From Nocardioides cavernaquae (GTDB lineage Bacteria; Actinomycetota; Actinomycetes; Propionibacteriales; Nocardioidaceae), in the NCBI RefSeq assembly GCF_003600895.1, contig NZ_QYRP01000002.1:806001-870000 (forward strand): a DNA stretch of 64,000 bases. Direction: 5' to 3'. The translations under genes and the position numbers were made by a program. Below are positions 36,564 through 46,324 of the stretch, piece after piece. Position 1 is the first letter of the stretch. The number at the start of each line of letters is the position of its first letter. The notes under the pieces were generated by a model that saw only the letters and a program-made list of their open reading frames with translations, searched no databases and had not been told where the DNA came from.

Positions 36564-38909
36564 TCAGACGCTGACGAGCTCCCGCTCATCCGCATCGAGG
36601 TCGTCGCCACCGTCTCCAGCCGAGTGACGAAGACGCTGCAGGCCCTCACCCTCGACGTCGACGTTCGGCAGGATCCGGTCGAGCCACTTCGGCAGGTACC
36701 AGGCCTTCTCGCCCATCAGGTACATCAGCGCCGGGATCAGCGCCATGCGCACCACGAAGGCATCGATCAGGACCGCGACGGCGAGGGCGAAGCCGAGCGA
36801 CTTGATGATGACGTCGTCCATCAGGATGAAGCCGGAGAAGACGGCCGCCATGATGATCGCCGCAGCGGTCACGACGCGGGCGCTGTTGCGGAAGCCGTCG
36901 ACAACCGCCTCACGCGTGGTCATGCCGTGGACGTGCGCCTCACGCATCCGGGTCACCAGGAAGACCTGGTAGTCCATCGCGAGGCCGAACACGATGCCGA
37001 TCAGGAAGATCGGGATGAAGCTGACGATCGGCTGCGGCGGGAAGAGCCCGAACGCACCCTCCTGGAAGACTGCGACCGTCGCACCGAGCGTGGCCAGCAC
37101 CGACAGCAGGAACCCGAGCGTCGCCGTCAGCGGGACCAGCAGCGACCGGAAGACCAGCATCAGCAGGATGAAGGCCAGGCCGATCACGAGCGCGAGGTAC
37201 GGCACCAGCGCACTGTTCAGCTTCTCGGAGATGTCGGCCATGACCGGCTGCGTGCCGGTGACGGCCAGGTCGACGCCGAGCTCGTTCTCGAGCTCCGGCT
37301 CGCCTGCCCGGATGTTGTCGAGCAGGGTCTGGGTCGCGTCGTCGTCCGGCGCGGTCTCCGGCTCGACGAGGATGATCGCGCCCTTGTCGGTGCCGGGCTG
37401 GGCCACGACCCGGGCGACGCCGTCGAGCGAACCGACCCAGTCCACGACCTTCGCGTACGCCGCCTGCTTGCTGGCTGCGTCGCCGTCGCTCTTGCGGGCG
37501 TCGACGATCAGCATCATCGGGTCGAGGCGGCCAGGACCGAAGCCCTCCTCGATGAGCTTCACGGCCTGGTAGCGCGAGCTCTCGACCGGCGCCGTGTTGT
37601 CGCCGGGCATGCCGAGCTTGAGGCTCGTGAACGGCAGGGCGAGCGCACCGAGCGCCACCACGACCAGCACGACCACCGCAACCGGACGCTTGCCGACCAG
37701 ACGGGCCCAGCGGACTCCGTTGTTGACGATCCGGCCGTCCTCCTCCCGGGCGGGGCGGTAGCGGCGGAAGGTGCCACCGAACGCCTTCGACTTCAGCACG
37801 CCGAGCAGCGCGGGGAGGAAGGTCAGCGCCACCAGCACCGCAACCGCGACGGTGATCGCCGCGCCGATGCCCATCCAGCCCATGAACGGGATGCCGATGA
37901 CGGTGAGGCCGGCCAGGGCGATGATCACGGTGAGGCCCGCGAAGACGACGGCGGAACCCGCCGTGCCGACGGCGATGCCGACGGCCTCCTGTCGGTCATC
38001 CGTGTGCTCGAGCTCGCTGCGGTAGCGCGCAAGGATGAAGAGCGTGTAGTCGATGCCGACCGCCAGGCCGATCATCATGCCGAGCATCGGGGTGCTCGAC
38101 GGAAGATCGGTGAACGCGGTCAGCGCCGTGATGCCCACCGAGCCGAGCGCGACGCCGATCAGGGCGGTGACGATCGGCAGACCGGCGGCCATGAACGCCC
38201 CGAAGGTGAGCGCCAGGACGACGAGGGCGACGCCGATGCCGACGAGCTCAGCGGTGGCGTTGATGGCGCCCTGGGTCTGCATGCCGGCACCGCGGACCTC
38301 GACCTGGAGCCCCGTTTCGTCGGCGACCTGCTCAACCGTGTCGATCACCTCCTGCTGCATCGCGGGGGTGACATCGGCGATCGTCTCGACGTCGAACTGC
38401 GTCGACAGCAGGCCGATCCGGCCGTCCTCCGACAGCGACGGCTGGGCCTCGATCTGGGCGAGCAGCATCTGCTCGGCCTGGGCCGGCGTGACGGCTGCCT
38501 CAGGGGTGGACATGGCCTCCGCCATCGCGGGAGCCAGTTCCTTCGCCTGCGCGGCGGTCCAGATCACCGGGATCTGGTCGGGCACGTTGTCGAGCTTGCC
38601 GAGTGCGGAAGCGAGCTCAGCGACGCCGTCGGCGTACTTCGCCTCGGTGAGGGTCGCGCCCTTCGGGGCAGCGACGACCACCTCGATCGAGGCGGCCTCC
38701 ATCGGGGACTGCTCGCCGTCCATCAGCTCGGGAATCGTCTCCGCAGCCTCGACGGACTCGAGTCCGGGGATCGTGAACGCGTCCGAGAACGGCTGGGACT
38801 TGGTCGCCGCGACACCGCCGACGGCGGCGATGACCAGCAGCCAGCCGACGAGGAAGAAGGGCCAACGCCGGTAGGCGGTGCGGCCGAGGCGGTAGAGAAG
38901 GGTTGCCAT
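36564..38909 (-). CDS. MMPL/RND family transporter
   Basis: A 781-residue inner-membrane exporter with the canonical two-repeat layout: helix 1 (about 16-34), a loop to about 190, and helices 2-6 with GLAVGIDYTLFILARYRSE (about 290-308). Helix 7 is at about 385-402, then a loop, and the last helix block has GLAMDYQVFLVTRMREAHVH (about 665-684). No coiled-coil insert is present, unlike the MMPL protein at 28127. The start ATG at 38909 has AAGGAG upstream. The substrate is unknown. Confidence 0.92.
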   Translation of the reverse strand: MATLLYRLGRTAYRRWPFFLVGWLLVIAAVGGVAATKSQPFSDAFTIPGLESVEAAETIPELMDGEQSPMEAASIEVVVAAPKGATLTEAKYADGVAELASALGKLDNVPDQIPVIWTAAQAKELAPAMAEAMSTPEAAVTPAQAEQMLLAQIEAQPSLSEDGRIGLLSTQFDVETIADVTPAMQQEVIDTVEQVADETGLQVEVRGAGMQTQGAINATAELVGIGVALVVLALTFGAFMAAGLPIVTALIGVALGSVGITALTAFTDLPSSTPMLGMMIGLAVGIDYTLFILARYRSELEHTDDRQEAVGIAVGTAGSAVVFAGLTVIIALAGLTVIGIPFMGWMGIGAAITVAVAVLVALTFLPALLGVLKSKAFGGTFRRYRPAREEDGRIVNNGVRWARLVGKRPVAVVVLVVVALGALALPFTSLKLGMPGDNTAPVESSRYQAVKLIEEGFGPGRLDPMMLIVDARKSDGDAASKQAAYAKVVDWVGSLDGVARVVAQPGTDKGAIILVEPETAPDDDATQTLLDNIRAGEPELENELGVDLAVTGTQPVMADISEKLNSALVPYLALVIGLAFILLMLVFRSLLVPLTATLGFLLSVLATLGATVAVFQEGAFGLFPPQPIVSFIPIFLIGIVFGLAMDYQVFLVTRMREAHVHGMTTREAVVDGFRNSARVVTAAAIIMAAVFSGFILMDDVIIKSLGFALAVAVLIDAFVVRMALIPALMYLMGEKAWYLPKWLDRILPNVDVEGEGLQRLRHSAGDGGDDLDADERELVSV

Positions 38910-39064
38910 GTGGCGGACTCCTTGGAGTTCGGGGATAGCTAATCGTTGCAGTCTGCAACCGTTTGCCCCACCTACTTTGGTCGGGACCTGCTGTGACTCA
39001 GGTAGCGTTTGCGGCCGCACAACTCTCGGCACACCGACAGAAACCACGCAGGAGCGGCACACCC

Positions 39065-40810
39065 ATGGCACGAGGCGGCAAGACCGGGCAGCAGGACCCC
39101 ATCGACTGGGTGACCCGTGCCGCGGACGACGCGATCCGCCACGCCGCCGGCACCGGCTCCCCTGAGGGCATCGCCGCCTTCGTGGAGTCGGGGCAGACCG
39201 TTACGGTCGCGTCCGGCGCCTCGCCGTCCGGCCCGATCCACCTGGGCAACCTGCGCGAGTTCCTGACCCCGCACTTCGTGGCCGAAGAGCTCCGGCGCCG
39301 CGGCGTACCCACGCGGCACCTGCACAGCTGGGACGACTTCGACCGCTACCGCAAGGTCCCGTCTGGCGTGCCGGCCGAGTGGGCCGAGCACATCGGCAAG
39401 CCACTGACCGCCGTCCCGGACCCGTGGGACTGCCACGACAACTGGGCCGACCACTTCAAGGCGCCGCTCCGCGCTGCTCTCGCCGAGATGGGCGTGGAGA
39501 TGGAGGAGGTGTCGCAGACGGAGATGTACCGGGCGGGCACCTACCGCTCGCAGATCCTCCTCGCGGTGTCTCGCCGGGATGAGATCGAGCGAGTGCTCGA
39601 GCAGTACCGGACGAAGGCCGCCGTCCCGGTTGCCGAGTCCGAGGAGGAGGCTGCGGCCCTGGCCGACTCGGTGGTCGCCGAGGACTCGGCTGACGAGCCA
39701 GCGGGCGATCTGGCGCGCTTCCCCTACAAGCCCTGGTGCGCCGTCTGCGGTCGCGACACCACCACGATCACGTCGTACGACGAGGCGGCGCACGACCTCG
39801 CCTACACCTGCACCGCGTGCGACCACTCCGGCTCCACGAACCTTGCGACCGAGGACAACGGCAAGCTCGTCTGGAAGGTCGACTGGCCGATGCGCTGGGC
39901 CTTCGAGGGCGTGAACTTCGAGCCCGGCGGACTGGACCACTCCACGCCCGGCTCGTCCTACACGGTCGGCAAGGAGATCGTCGAGATCTTCGGCGGCCGC
40001 GCCCCGGCGTACGTCGCGTATGCGTTCGTCGGCTTCGCGGGCATGCAGAAGATGTCGTCGTCCTCGGGCGGTGTCCCGATCCCGGCCGACGCGCTGAAGG
40101 TGCTCGAGGCGCCGATGGTGCGCTGGCTCTACGCGCGCAAGCAGCCCAAGCAGGCCTTCACGATCGACTTCGGTCCCGAGGTCGTGCGTCTGTACGACGA
40201 GTGGGACGCGCTGACGAAGAAGGCCGCCGACGCGACCAAGCGGGACGTCGCCGTGCTGGCCTATGAGCGGGCAGCGTCGACCGCCTCCGCCGGCACGCTG
40301 CGGGTGCCCGAGGTGACGGTGCCGTTCCGCGTGCTCTCCGGCGTCGCCGACGTGACCGCAGGTTCGGCCGACCAGATCAGCCGGATCGTGTCGCACGTGG
40401 GCTACGCGCACGACACGGTGGAGGAGCTGGAGCCGCGGCTCGGCCGTGCCATGAGCTGGACCGAGGAGTTCGTCCCGGCCGAGGACCGCACCATCGTGCG
40501 TGACTCCGCCGACACCGAGCGCCTGGCCGCACTGACCGCCGACGAGCAGACCTGGATCTCGCTGTTGCTCTCGCGCCTTCCGGAGGGCGAGCTCGAGCTG
40601 GAGCCGGTGACCACGCTCGTCTACGGCGTGCCGAAGCTGGCCGCGGGTCTCGCGCTCGAGGACCAGCCGACCGAGCAGGTGAAGGCCGACCAGAAGGCGT
40701 TCTTCGGGCTGCTCTACAACCTCCTCGTCTCCGCCGAGCGCGGCCCACGCCTGCCCACCCTGATCGTCGCGCTGGGCACCGACAAGGTGCGGTCGCTCCT
40801 CGCCCCCTGA
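39065..40810 (+). CDS. lysS: Class I lysyl-tRNA synthetase
   Basis: Charges tRNA-Lys. This is the class I (archaeal-type) enzyme, not the common bacterial class II form: 581 residues with the Rossmann-fold signatures SGASPSGPIHLGNLREF (HIGH-like, about 49-65) and QKMSSSSGG (KMSKS-like, about 328-336), and zinc-site-like Cys pairs CAVC (about 225) and CTAC. A C-terminal helical anticodon-binding part follows. The start ATG at 39065 follows GGAGCGGCACACCC. A TAGCGT box about 60 bp upstream suggests a short leader. A 22-bp-period array begins 4 bp after the stop. Confidence 0.95.
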   Translation: MARGGKTGQQDPIDWVTRAADDAIRHAAGTGSPEGIAAFVESGQTVTVASGASPSGPIHLGNLREFLTPHFVAEELRRRGVPTRHLHSWDDFDRYRKVPSGVPAEWAEHIGKPLTAVPDPWDCHDNWADHFKAPLRAALAEMGVEMEEVSQTEMYRAGTYRSQILLAVSRRDEIERVLEQYRTKAAVPVAESEEEAAALADSVVAEDSADEPAGDLARFPYKPWCAVCGRDTTTITSYDEAAHDLAYTCTACDHSGSTNLATEDNGKLVWKVDWPMRWAFEGVNFEPGGLDHSTPGSSYTVGKEIVEIFGGRAPAYVAYAFVGFAGMQKMSSSSGGVPIPADALKVLEAPMVRWLYARKQPKQAFTIDFGPEVVRLYDEWDALTKKAADATKRDVAVLAYERAASTASAGTLRVPEVTVPFRVLSGVADVTAGSADQISRIVSHVGYAHDTVEELEPRLGRAMSWTEEFVPAEDRTIVRDSADTERLAALTADEQTWISLLLSRLPEGELELEPVTTLVYGVPKLAAGLALEDQPTEQVKADQKAFFGLLYNLLVSAERGPRLPTLIVALGTDKVRSLLAP

Positions 40811-40813
40811 TCC

Positions 40814-40898
40814 GCCGAAAGGTCAGGTCTGGTGCCGCGAGCCGCCAGGTCTGGCGCGCCGAAGGGTCAGGTTTGGCGCGCCGAGCCGTCAGCCGTCA
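40814..40898. repeat. 22-bp-period class B array between lysS and lysR genes
   Basis: Units start at 40814, 40836, 40858 and 40880, of the form GCCGAAGGGTCAGGTTTGGC plus GC. The array fills the whole gap between the convergent stop codons. The stop TGA of the LysR-type gene (40896-40898) lies in the last unit, and the other edge reads GATCCGCC directly after the lysS stop. Confidence 0.85.
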
Positions 40899-41798
40899 GA
40901 GCGACACCCACTCGGCAGCGGCTTCGCGCAGGCACTGCTGAACGAGTGCCACGACCGGATCGACCGCGCCCCGGCGTACGACGAGGTAGAGCGTGTTCAG
41001 CGGCGCGAAGTCGGGCTCGTGCAGGCGGACGAGCGCACCTGCGGCGAGGTCCTCGGAGGCGACGTACGTCGGCAGCACAGTGATGCCAGCGCCCGCACGA
41101 GCAAGCGCGCATGCTGCCCGCAGGTCCGGAACGATCACCGCCACAGGATTGGACGGGCGGCGGCCGAACTCGCTGCGCCAGTAGCGGCGGATCACCGGCA
41201 GCTCCTCGCCGTACGCGATCAGCGGCAGATGACCCAGAGCCCCCGCGGGATCGGCAGCGAGGCGCTCGGCATCGACCGTGCGCGCCATCCCAGGCGAACC
41301 AACGAGGACGAACTCCTCGTCAATGAACGGCGCCGCCACCAGCGGACCGGGAACCGGTCGGACCGACGAGACGACCAGGTCGAGACGGCCCGCCCGGAGG
41401 TCGTCGAGCAACTCGGCGGCCAGACCGAGGCGGGCCTGGCAGGTCAGCCCGCGGCCGACCAGAGGTGCCAGCGCGGGGAGGATCTGGAGTGCCATCACGT
41501 CGGATGCACCTCCGATCCGGACGGTGCCGGTCAGTGACGACTCCGGCGCGGGCTCGGCGACGGCGCCGCGAAGAGTGTCGACCGAGGAGCCGATCCGGGC
41601 AGCGAGGGCAGACGCCCGCGGTGTCGGGGCAGCTCCGTCGCGGGACCGGACGAACAGCTGCTCTCCGAGCTGCGCCTCGAGTCGCGCGAGGTGGCCCGAC
41701 ACCGTCGGCTGGCTGACGCCGAGCCGGTCCGCCGCAGCCGACAGGGACCCGGCGCGGTGGATCTCGAGGAAGGTCGCGAGCAGATCGAGGGAGGTCAC
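40896..41798 (-). CDS. LysR family transcriptional regulator
   Basis: A 300-residue regulator. The N-terminal winged HTH (1-60) reads LATFLEIHRAGSLSAAADRL, GVSQPTVSGHLARLEAQLGE. A co-inducer domain of two periplasmic-binding-like lobes follows (about 88-295), with LTGTVRIGGASDVMALQI and AGAGITVLPTYVA. The GTG at 41798 gives the family-typical short N-terminus before the HTH. It is divergent from the DJ-1/PfpI gene, its probable target, across 125 bp. An imperfect ATAAGAA/TTCTAT repeat (about 41814-41840) could be its site. Confidence 0.9.
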   Translation of the reverse strand: MTSLDLLATFLEIHRAGSLSAAADRLGVSQPTVSGHLARLEAQLGEQLFVRSRDGAAPTPRASALAARIGSSVDTLRGAVAEPAPESSLTGTVRIGGASDVMALQILPALAPLVGRGLTCQARLGLAAELLDDLRAGRLDLVVSSVRPVPGPLVAAPFIDEEFVLVGSPGMARTVDAERLAADPAGALGHLPLIAYGEELPVIRRYWRSEFGRRPSNPVAVIVPDLRAACALARAGAGITVLPTYVASEDLAAGALVRLHEPDFAPLNTLYLVVRRGAVDPVVALVQQCLREAAAEWVSL

Positions 41799-41923
41799 GC
41801 AAGAACCATGCCATAAGAATCCTGATGGATGACTCCTTCTATCGGGGAACGAGGTGATGGTCCGGAGAGTTGAGCCGAACGCCCCGGAGAACCCGGGCCG
41901 ACACCTCACCGAAGGAGCAACCC

Positions 41924-42625
41924 ATGCCCCGCGTCCTGCTCGTCCTCTCTGCCGCCGACAGCCTCGAGCTCGCCGACGGATCCGCCCACCCGACCGGATT
42001 CTGGGCCGAAGAGGTCGCCGTCGCGCACCAGGTACTGACCAGCGCTGGCGTCGACATCGACATCGCCACCCCGGGCGGCGTCCGGCCCACCGTCGACCCG
42101 ATCAGCCTTGACGAGCGCGGCGGCGTCGACCCGGAGGAAGGCAAGAAGCATGGCGCCTACCTCGACAGCATCAGGACGTCGCTCGACACCCCGCTGGCCC
42201 TCGACGACGTCGACGGATTGTCGTACGACGGGATCTTCCTGCCCGGCGGCCACGCACCGATGGCCGATCTGGCGAGCGACGCCACCCTCGGCCGACTCCT
42301 TGACGGTGCCGAAGCCGGCGGCTCGGTCGTCGGCGCCCTGTGCCACGGCGTCGCGGCCCTGCTCAGCGCCAACGGCACCGACGGCGCCTTCACGTTCGCC
42401 GGCCGCAGGCTCACCGCGTTCAGCGACGAGGAGGAGCGCCAGGGCGGCCTCGGCGACGCAACGCCGTACTTCATCGAGGCGAAGTTGCGCGAGCGCGGCG
42501 CCACGGTCACCCCCGGCGCACCGTGGAGCAACACCGTCGTCGTTGATGGGCGCCTGGTCACCGGCCAGAACCCGCAGTCGAGCCGCGAGACGGCCGAGCG
42601 CTTCGTCGAGCTGCTCCCGCGCTGA
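41924..42625 (+). CDS. DJ-1/PfpI family protein (class I glutamine amidotransferase-like)
   Basis: A 233-residue protein of the Hsp31/DJ-1 group. The N-terminus RVLLVLSAADSLELADGSAH and FWAEEVAVAHQVLTSAGVDI match the chaperone/glyoxalase III-like subgroup. The acidic partner is in the same stretch, FLPGGHAPM is at about 104-112, and the nucleophile Cys lies in VVGALCHGVAALL (about 138-150). Possible activities are removal of methylglyoxal or repair of glycated proteins; sequence alone does not decide. The start has GAAGGAG upstream. It is probably controlled by the divergent LysR regulator. Confidence 0.85.
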   Translation: MPRVLLVLSAADSLELADGSAHPTGFWAEEVAVAHQVLTSAGVDIDIATPGGVRPTVDPISLDERGGVDPEEGKKHGAYLDSIRTSLDTPLALDDVDGLSYDGIFLPGGHAPMADLASDATLGRLLDGAEAGGSVVGALCHGVAALLSANGTDGAFTFAGRRLTAFSDEEERQGGLGDATPYFIEAKLRERGATVTPGAPWSNTVVVDGRLVTGQNPQSSRETAERFVELLPR

Positions 42626-42631
42626 CGCGCT

Positions 42632-42682
42632 GAGTCGAGTGCGCAGGTGGCTGCATCCGCCACATCGCTGCGCACTCGACTC
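42632..42682. terminator. Bidirectional hairpin between convergent genes
   Basis: GAGTCGAGTGCGCAG (42632-42646) and its exact complement (42668-42682) enclose a second stem GTGGC/GCCAC. It occupies nearly the whole gap between the DJ-1 and DUF3151 genes. Confidence 0.7.
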
Positions 42683-42684
42683 GC

Positions 42685-43104
42685 TCAGGCGTCGCCCAGC
42701 AACACGTCGTACGCCGTCGGGCTGGAGTCGCGCAGGAACGCCGAGCAGCGCTCCCACTCCTCGGTCTCGCCGATCTCTCCGGCGGCGGTGGCGAGCAGCG
42801 CCAGGGAGCGCAGGAACCCGCGGTTCGCGTCGTGCTCCCACGGGACGGGGCCGTTGCCCTTCCAGCCGTTGCGCCGCAGCAGGTCGAGCGAGCGGTGGTA
42901 GCCGACCCGCGCATAGGCGTAGACCTCCACCGCGTCCGCGTCGCGGTCACGAGCCGACTCCGCCAGGGCGGCCCAGGCCGCGGGCGACGCCGGGTGACGG
43001 CGTACGACGTCGACGACTGCCGCGCCGTCGGCGAGCTCGACCTCGGCCGGGTCATCAGGGAGGTGGGTCGGCGGCGGAGTGGGCATGAGGTCCTGGAGGT
43101 TCAT
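42685..43104 (-). CDS. DUF3151 protein
   Basis: A 139-residue soluble actinobacterial protein. DUF3151 features: an N-terminal LQDLMPTPPPTHLPDDPAEV, then HPASPAAWAALAESARDRD, AYARVGYHRSLDLLRRNGWK (about 64-83) and VPWEHDANRGFLRSLALLA. It is conserved across the phylum with no proven function. The ATG at 43104 gives the family N-terminus. Confidence 0.85.
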   Translation of the reverse strand: MNLQDLMPTPPPTHLPDDPAEVELADGAAVVDVVRRHPASPAAWAALAESARDRDADAVEVYAYARVGYHRSLDLLRRNGWKGNGPVPWEHDANRGFLRSLALLATAAGEIGETEEWERCSAFLRDSSPTAYDVLLGDA

Positions 43105-43126
43105 GCCACCAGCCTGCCACCTCGTC

Positions 43127-43170
43127 ACACCAGCCCTGACGTCTCAGTGCACCAAACCTGACCTCTCGGC
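43127..43170. repeat. 22-bp-period class B array, two units
   Basis: Units at 43127-43148 and 43149-43170, containing CACCAAACCTGACCTCTCGG. The outer end reads CGGCGGGAAAGGG, like the ends of other arrays. It sits in the divergent gap between the DUF3151 and MFS genes, so here it lies at 5' rather than 3' gene ends. Confidence 0.75.
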
Positions 43171-43218
43171 GGGAAAGGGCGGGGAACAGTTGTCTGTCGC
43201 AAGTGGTTGACTCACTTC

Positions 43219-44697
43219 GTGACCTCGCCTGACACCTCCGCCGTGACGAATCCGCCGACCGAGAAGGACCCGTGGCCGGCGCTGTGGGCGCTGGTCCTCG
43301 GCTTCTTCATGATCATGGTCGACTCGACCATCGTGACCGTCGCGACGCCAGCGCTGATCCAGGACCTCGACGCCGAGGTCAACAGCGTGGTGTGGGTGAC
43401 CAGTGCCTACCTGCTCGCCTATGCCGTGCCGGTGCTGATCACCGGGCGGCTCGGTGACCGGTTCGGGTCGAAGAACCTCTACATCGCAGGCCTCGTGGTC
43501 TTCACGCTCGCCAGCCTCTGGTGCGGCCTCACCGAGAGCGTCGGCATGCTGATCGTCGCGCGCATCGTGCAGGGTCTCGGCGCGAGCATGATCACGCCGC
43601 AGACGATGGCGATCATCACGCGCATCTTCCCGGCCGAGCGTCGCGGCCAGGCGATGGCGCTGTGGGGCGCCACCGCGGGCGTCGCGCTGCTGGTCGGCCC
43701 CCTTCTCGGTGGCGTCCTCGTCGACGGGCTCGGCTGGGAGTGGATCTTCTTCATCAACATCCCGGTCGGCATCATCGCGATCCTGCTGGCGATCCGCCTC
43801 GTCCCCCGGCTCGACACCCACCCTCACCGCTTCGACTGGCTCGGCGTCGCGCTGAGCGGCGCGGGCATGTTCGCGCTGGTGTTCGGCATCCAGGAGGGTC
43901 ACCAGTTCGACTGGGGCACCGTGACCGGCGTGATCACCGTGCCACGCCTGATCATCGGCGGTCTCCTGATCCTCGCCGCCTTCGTCTTCTGGCAAGCGCG
44001 CAACAGCTCCGAGCCGCTGGTCCCGCTCGGGCTCTTCAAGGAGCGCAACTTCTCGCTGGCCAACCTGGCGATCATGACGATCAGCTTCGCGTTCACGGCG
44101 ATCGGCTTCCCGCTGATGCTGTGGGCCCAGCTGGTCCGCGGCCTCTCGCCCACGCAGTCAGCGCTGCTCCTGGTCCCCATGGCACTCATGTCGATCGTGC
44201 TCGCACCCGTCGTCGGCAGGCTCACCGACCGCCTGCACCCGCGCTCGATCACGGCCGTCGGCTTCACGACCACCGGCCTGGCGCTGCTCTGGCTGGCGCT
44301 CGGTCTCTCCCCCGACGTCCCCTACTGGCACCTGCTCGCCCCGATGGCGCTGATGGGCGCCGGCAGCGCGGGCATCTGGGCGCCGCTCTCGGCCACTGCC
44401 ACCCGCAACCTCCCGCAGCACCTCGCCGGTGCAGGCGCCGGGGTCTACAACGCGACGCGACAGATCGGCGCGGTCCTCGGCGCAGCCGCCATCGCCGTGC
44501 TCATGGACGCACGCCTCAGCGCCAACGGCCTGGAGTTCGACCCGGCGCATGCGGTCGCCGGAGCGGCGCTCCCGCCGCAGGCGCACGCTGCGTTCGCCAA
44601 CGCCATGGGCGAGGCGCTGCTGATCACCCCGGCGGTGCTCGTGCTCGGCCTCGCGGCGGTGCTCATGTTCACGCGGCCGGCGCACGCCCAGCGCTGA
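43219..44697 (+). CDS. DHA2-family MFS multidrug exporter
   Basis: A 492-residue drug/proton antiporter with 14 predicted helices (EmrB/QacA type). Motif A is GRLGDRFGSKNLYIAG (about 76-91), motif C-like is GATAGVALLVGPLLGGVL (about 153-170), and the helix-1 signature is FFMIMVDSTIVTVATPAL. The GTG at 43219 is preferred over a TTG four codons earlier. No regulator gene is adjacent. The substrate is unknown. A 22-bp-period repeat begins directly after the stop. Confidence 0.92.
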   Translation: MTSPDTSAVTNPPTEKDPWPALWALVLGFFMIMVDSTIVTVATPALIQDLDAEVNSVVWVTSAYLLAYAVPVLITGRLGDRFGSKNLYIAGLVVFTLASLWCGLTESVGMLIVARIVQGLGASMITPQTMAIITRIFPAERRGQAMALWGATAGVALLVGPLLGGVLVDGLGWEWIFFINIPVGIIAILLAIRLVPRLDTHPHRFDWLGVALSGAGMFALVFGIQEGHQFDWGTVTGVITVPRLIIGGLLILAAFVFWQARNSSEPLVPLGLFKERNFSLANLAIMTISFAFTAIGFPLMLWAQLVRGLSPTQSALLLVPMALMSIVLAPVVGRLTDRLHPRSITAVGFTTTGLALLWLALGLSPDVPYWHLLAPMALMGAGSAGIWAPLSATATRNLPQHLAGAGAGVYNATRQIGAVLGAAAIAVLMDARLSANGLEFDPAHAVAGAALPPQAHAAFANAMGEALLITPAVLVLGLAAVLMFTRPAHAQR

Positions 44698-44736
44698 CCT
44701 GACGGCTCGCCGCGCCAAACCTGGCCTCTCGGCGGA

Positions 44737-44739
<3 letters not shown>
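44698..44739. repeat. 22-bp-period class B array between MFS and aldolase genes
   Basis: The 39 bp between the convergent stop codons consist of two units (GCGCCAAACCTGGCCTCTCG core) ending CGGCGGATCA, where TCA is the aldolase stop on the minus strand. It is very close in sequence to the array after lysS. Confidence 0.8.
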
Positions 44740-45762
<1,023 letters not shown>

Positions 45763-45956
45763 CGGAGGATCTCCTGGTGCTGAGGACGGTAGTGAGCGAC
45801 GGGGCCGAGCAACTGGGTGCGGCCGATCGGGCCACGCACACTCTATTGAACGTACGCCGCGGCGCGCAGCCGCGTGGCCGCGCTACTGGACGGTCACCAT
45901 CATGCGCGGCGGGGCTCACCCCGAGAATTCACCCCCGCAGGCGAGCGCAACTGCAC

Positions 45957-46295
45957 TCAGCGGCAGTCCACCGCGAGCACGGGCCGGATACCGGTGCCGT
46001 CGACGTCGACCGTGCGCGGGGTGATCAGGATGTGCGCGCTGGTCGTGCGCTCGTTGAGGCAGGGCGGCCATCCGTCCTCGTGGAACGTGCCGTCCTCTCC
46101 GATCCAGGCGACCGATCCGCGCACGCCGTAGGTCCAGCTGCTGCCCTGGAACGACGCCACCTTGGTCTCCGCCGAGGCGTGCGCAGGCGTCTGCTGCCAG
46201 CGGGGCGCGGCCTTGCTGGATCCGAGACCGAACCCGAGGACCAGGCCGATGGCGAGAAGGAAGACAGCGAACGCGGCGAGCAACGGCTTGGGCAT
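45957..46295 (-). CDS. Small membrane-anchored or exported hypothetical protein
   Basis: A 112-residue protein. One N-terminal hydrophobic segment (LLAAFAVFLLAIGLVLGFGLG, about 5-24) is followed by a polar domain with two Cys (WPPCLNERTTSAHILITPRT and the terminal VDCR) that could form a disulfide outside the cell. No family recognised. It is read in the same direction as the TrmH-type gene 29 bp upstream and may be expressed with it. Confidence 0.6.
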   Translation of the reverse strand: MPKPLLAAFAVFLLAIGLVLGFGLGSSKAAPRWQQTPAHASAETKVASFQGSSWTYGVRGSVAWIGEDGTFHEDGWPPCLNERTTSAHILITPRTVDVDGTGIRPVLAVDCR

Positions 46296-46324
46296 GCGGC
46301 CAAGTCTCCCACCCGCCCATGCGC

